Shown here: in pieces, positions 5,007-5,555 of the stretch
How positions within the stretch are numbered: position 1 is the stretch's first letter
Layout: every line of letters begins with the position of its first letter
From: CAZKTS01 sp964555735
GTDB lineage: Bacteria > Actinomycetota > Acidimicrobiia > IMCC26256 > PALSA-555
Direction of reading: 5' to 3'
Assembly (NCBI GenBank): GCA_964555735.1
Contig: CAZKTS010000328.1
Span: forward strand, 1-5,555
Length of the DNA: 5,555 nt
Notes under the pieces: generated by a model
Told to the model about the DNA's origin: nothing
The model's input: only the letters and a program-made list of their open reading frames with translations
Database searches by the model: none
Translations under genes and position numbers: made by a program

Positions 5007-5555
5007 ATGGACGTCCTCCGCACCCCCGACGACCGCTTCGCCGGCCTCGCCGACTTCCCGTTCGAACCGCACTACGTGGACGTGCCGGACGGCGACGGCG
5101 GAACGCTGCGCATCCACCACGTCGATCAGGGCCCCCGCGGCGGACCGCCCGTGCTGCTGATGCACGGCGAGCCGTCGTGGTCGTACCTCTATCGCCACAT
5201 GATCCCGGTGCTCACCGCCGCCGGCCTGCGCGCGGTCGCGCCCGATCTGGTCGGCTTCGGCCGCTCGGACAAGCCCGCGGCGCGCACCGACTACACGTAC
5301 CAGCGCCACGTCGACTGGATGACGTCGTGGCTCGACGCGGTCGACCTGCAGGGCACGACCTTCGTCGGGCAGGACTGGGGCGGCCTCATCGGGCTGCGGC
5401 TCCTCGCCGAGCACCCCGACCGCTTCGACCGCGCGGTCGCGGCGAACACGTTCCTCCCCACCGGCGACCGCTACCTCGGCGACGCCTTCATGGCGTGGCA
5501 GAAGTTCTCCCAGGAGGTCCCGGAGTTCCCCGTGGGCAAGATCGTCGACGGTGGG
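5007..5555 (+). CDS. dhmA: Haloalkane dehalogenase, subfamily I (C-terminus missing)
   Basis: The 183 visible residues of this alpha/beta-hydrolase run off the right edge. Haloalkane dehalogenases cleave carbon-halogen bonds by hydrolysis, giving an alcohol, halide and proton in the cytoplasm. The N-terminus (RTPDDRFAGLADFPFEPHY, 5-23) aligns well with Xanthobacter DhlA as I remember it. Residues 53-67 (HGEPSWSYLYRHMIP) hold the oxyanion-loop Glu55. The nucleophile elbow VGQDWGG (120-126) gives catalytic Asp123 and halide-binding Trp124. Trp164 in AFMAWQKF is a candidate for the second halide-binding Trp of subfamily I, located in the cap. The catalytic His and second acid lie beyond the window. 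Some family members act on epoxide-like or natural substrates, so the true substrate is unknown. It follows tetR by 32 bases with a strong ribosome binding site and is probably under the same operator. The symbol follows the usual naming for subfamily I. Confidence 0.9.
   Translation, partial: MDVLRTPDDRFAGLADFPFEPHYVDVPDGDGGTLRIHHVDQGPRGGPPVLLMHGEPSWSYLYRHMIPVLTAAGLRAVAPDLVGFGRSDKPAARTDYTYQRHVDWMTSWLDAVDLQGTTFVGQDWGGLIGLRLLAEHPDRFDRAVAANTFLPTGDRYLGDAFMAWQKFSQEVPEFPVGKIVDGG

Noticed and set aside
4896..5414. Minus-strand open frame opposite the tetR end and dehalogenase
   Set aside because: It is a shadow frame: the plus strand encodes the dehalogenase active-site motifs with a strong ribosome binding site.
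1..5555. Mobile element, CRISPR array or defence island
   Set aside because: No direct repeats with spacers, transposase or integrase motifs, or terminal inverted repeats were seen, and composition is even throughout.

Overview
The window is very GC-rich. It has GC-biased third codon positions, GTG starts, leaderless-looking promoters, and a Ser/Thr-rich linker typical of actinobacterial surface proteins. This points to Actinomycetota. Class Acidimicrobiia is my best guess, by inference only. Genes are packed almost end to end, and no gene-free stretch exceeds about 70 bases. I see no tRNA, rRNA, CRISPR array, insertion sequence or attachment site. There are no convergent gene pairs, and I found no convincing terminator.

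Left arm (minus strand, read from 3501 down to 1). Five genes run in one direction: a MarR-family regulator; a family III CoA-transferase / alpha-methylacyl-CoA racemase-like enzyme overlapping it by 11 bases; a membrane-anchored protein with a Ser/Thr-rich stalk; a secreted protein with an FG-GAP/EF-hand-like loop and a Cys-Cys-Pro motif; and a low-molecular-weight protein-tyrosine-phosphatase-type protein cut off by the window's left edge. The two envelope proteins have their own candidate -10 elements, so the run is probably several overlapping transcription units.

Centre (3502-3570). A short divergent promoter region carries almost mirror-image TACCCT elements, one for the MarR gene and one for the right arm. 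The rightward start falls on a 9-codon mini-ORF whose stop overlaps the start of a pirin-family gene (ATGA).

Right arm (plus strand). Pirin is followed by a TetR-family regulator and then a subfamily I haloalkane dehalogenase cut off by the right edge. The tetR promoter contains a clean 8-5-8 inverted repeat over its -35 region. The regulator therefore probably represses itself and, through the 32-base gap with a good ribosome binding site, the dehalogenase.

The main systems-level signals are the self-contained TetR-operator-dehalogenase module and the recurring -10 / 6-7 base / start-codon architecture, seen at five starts. Most protein families are recognisable. The two envelope proteins have no assigned function.
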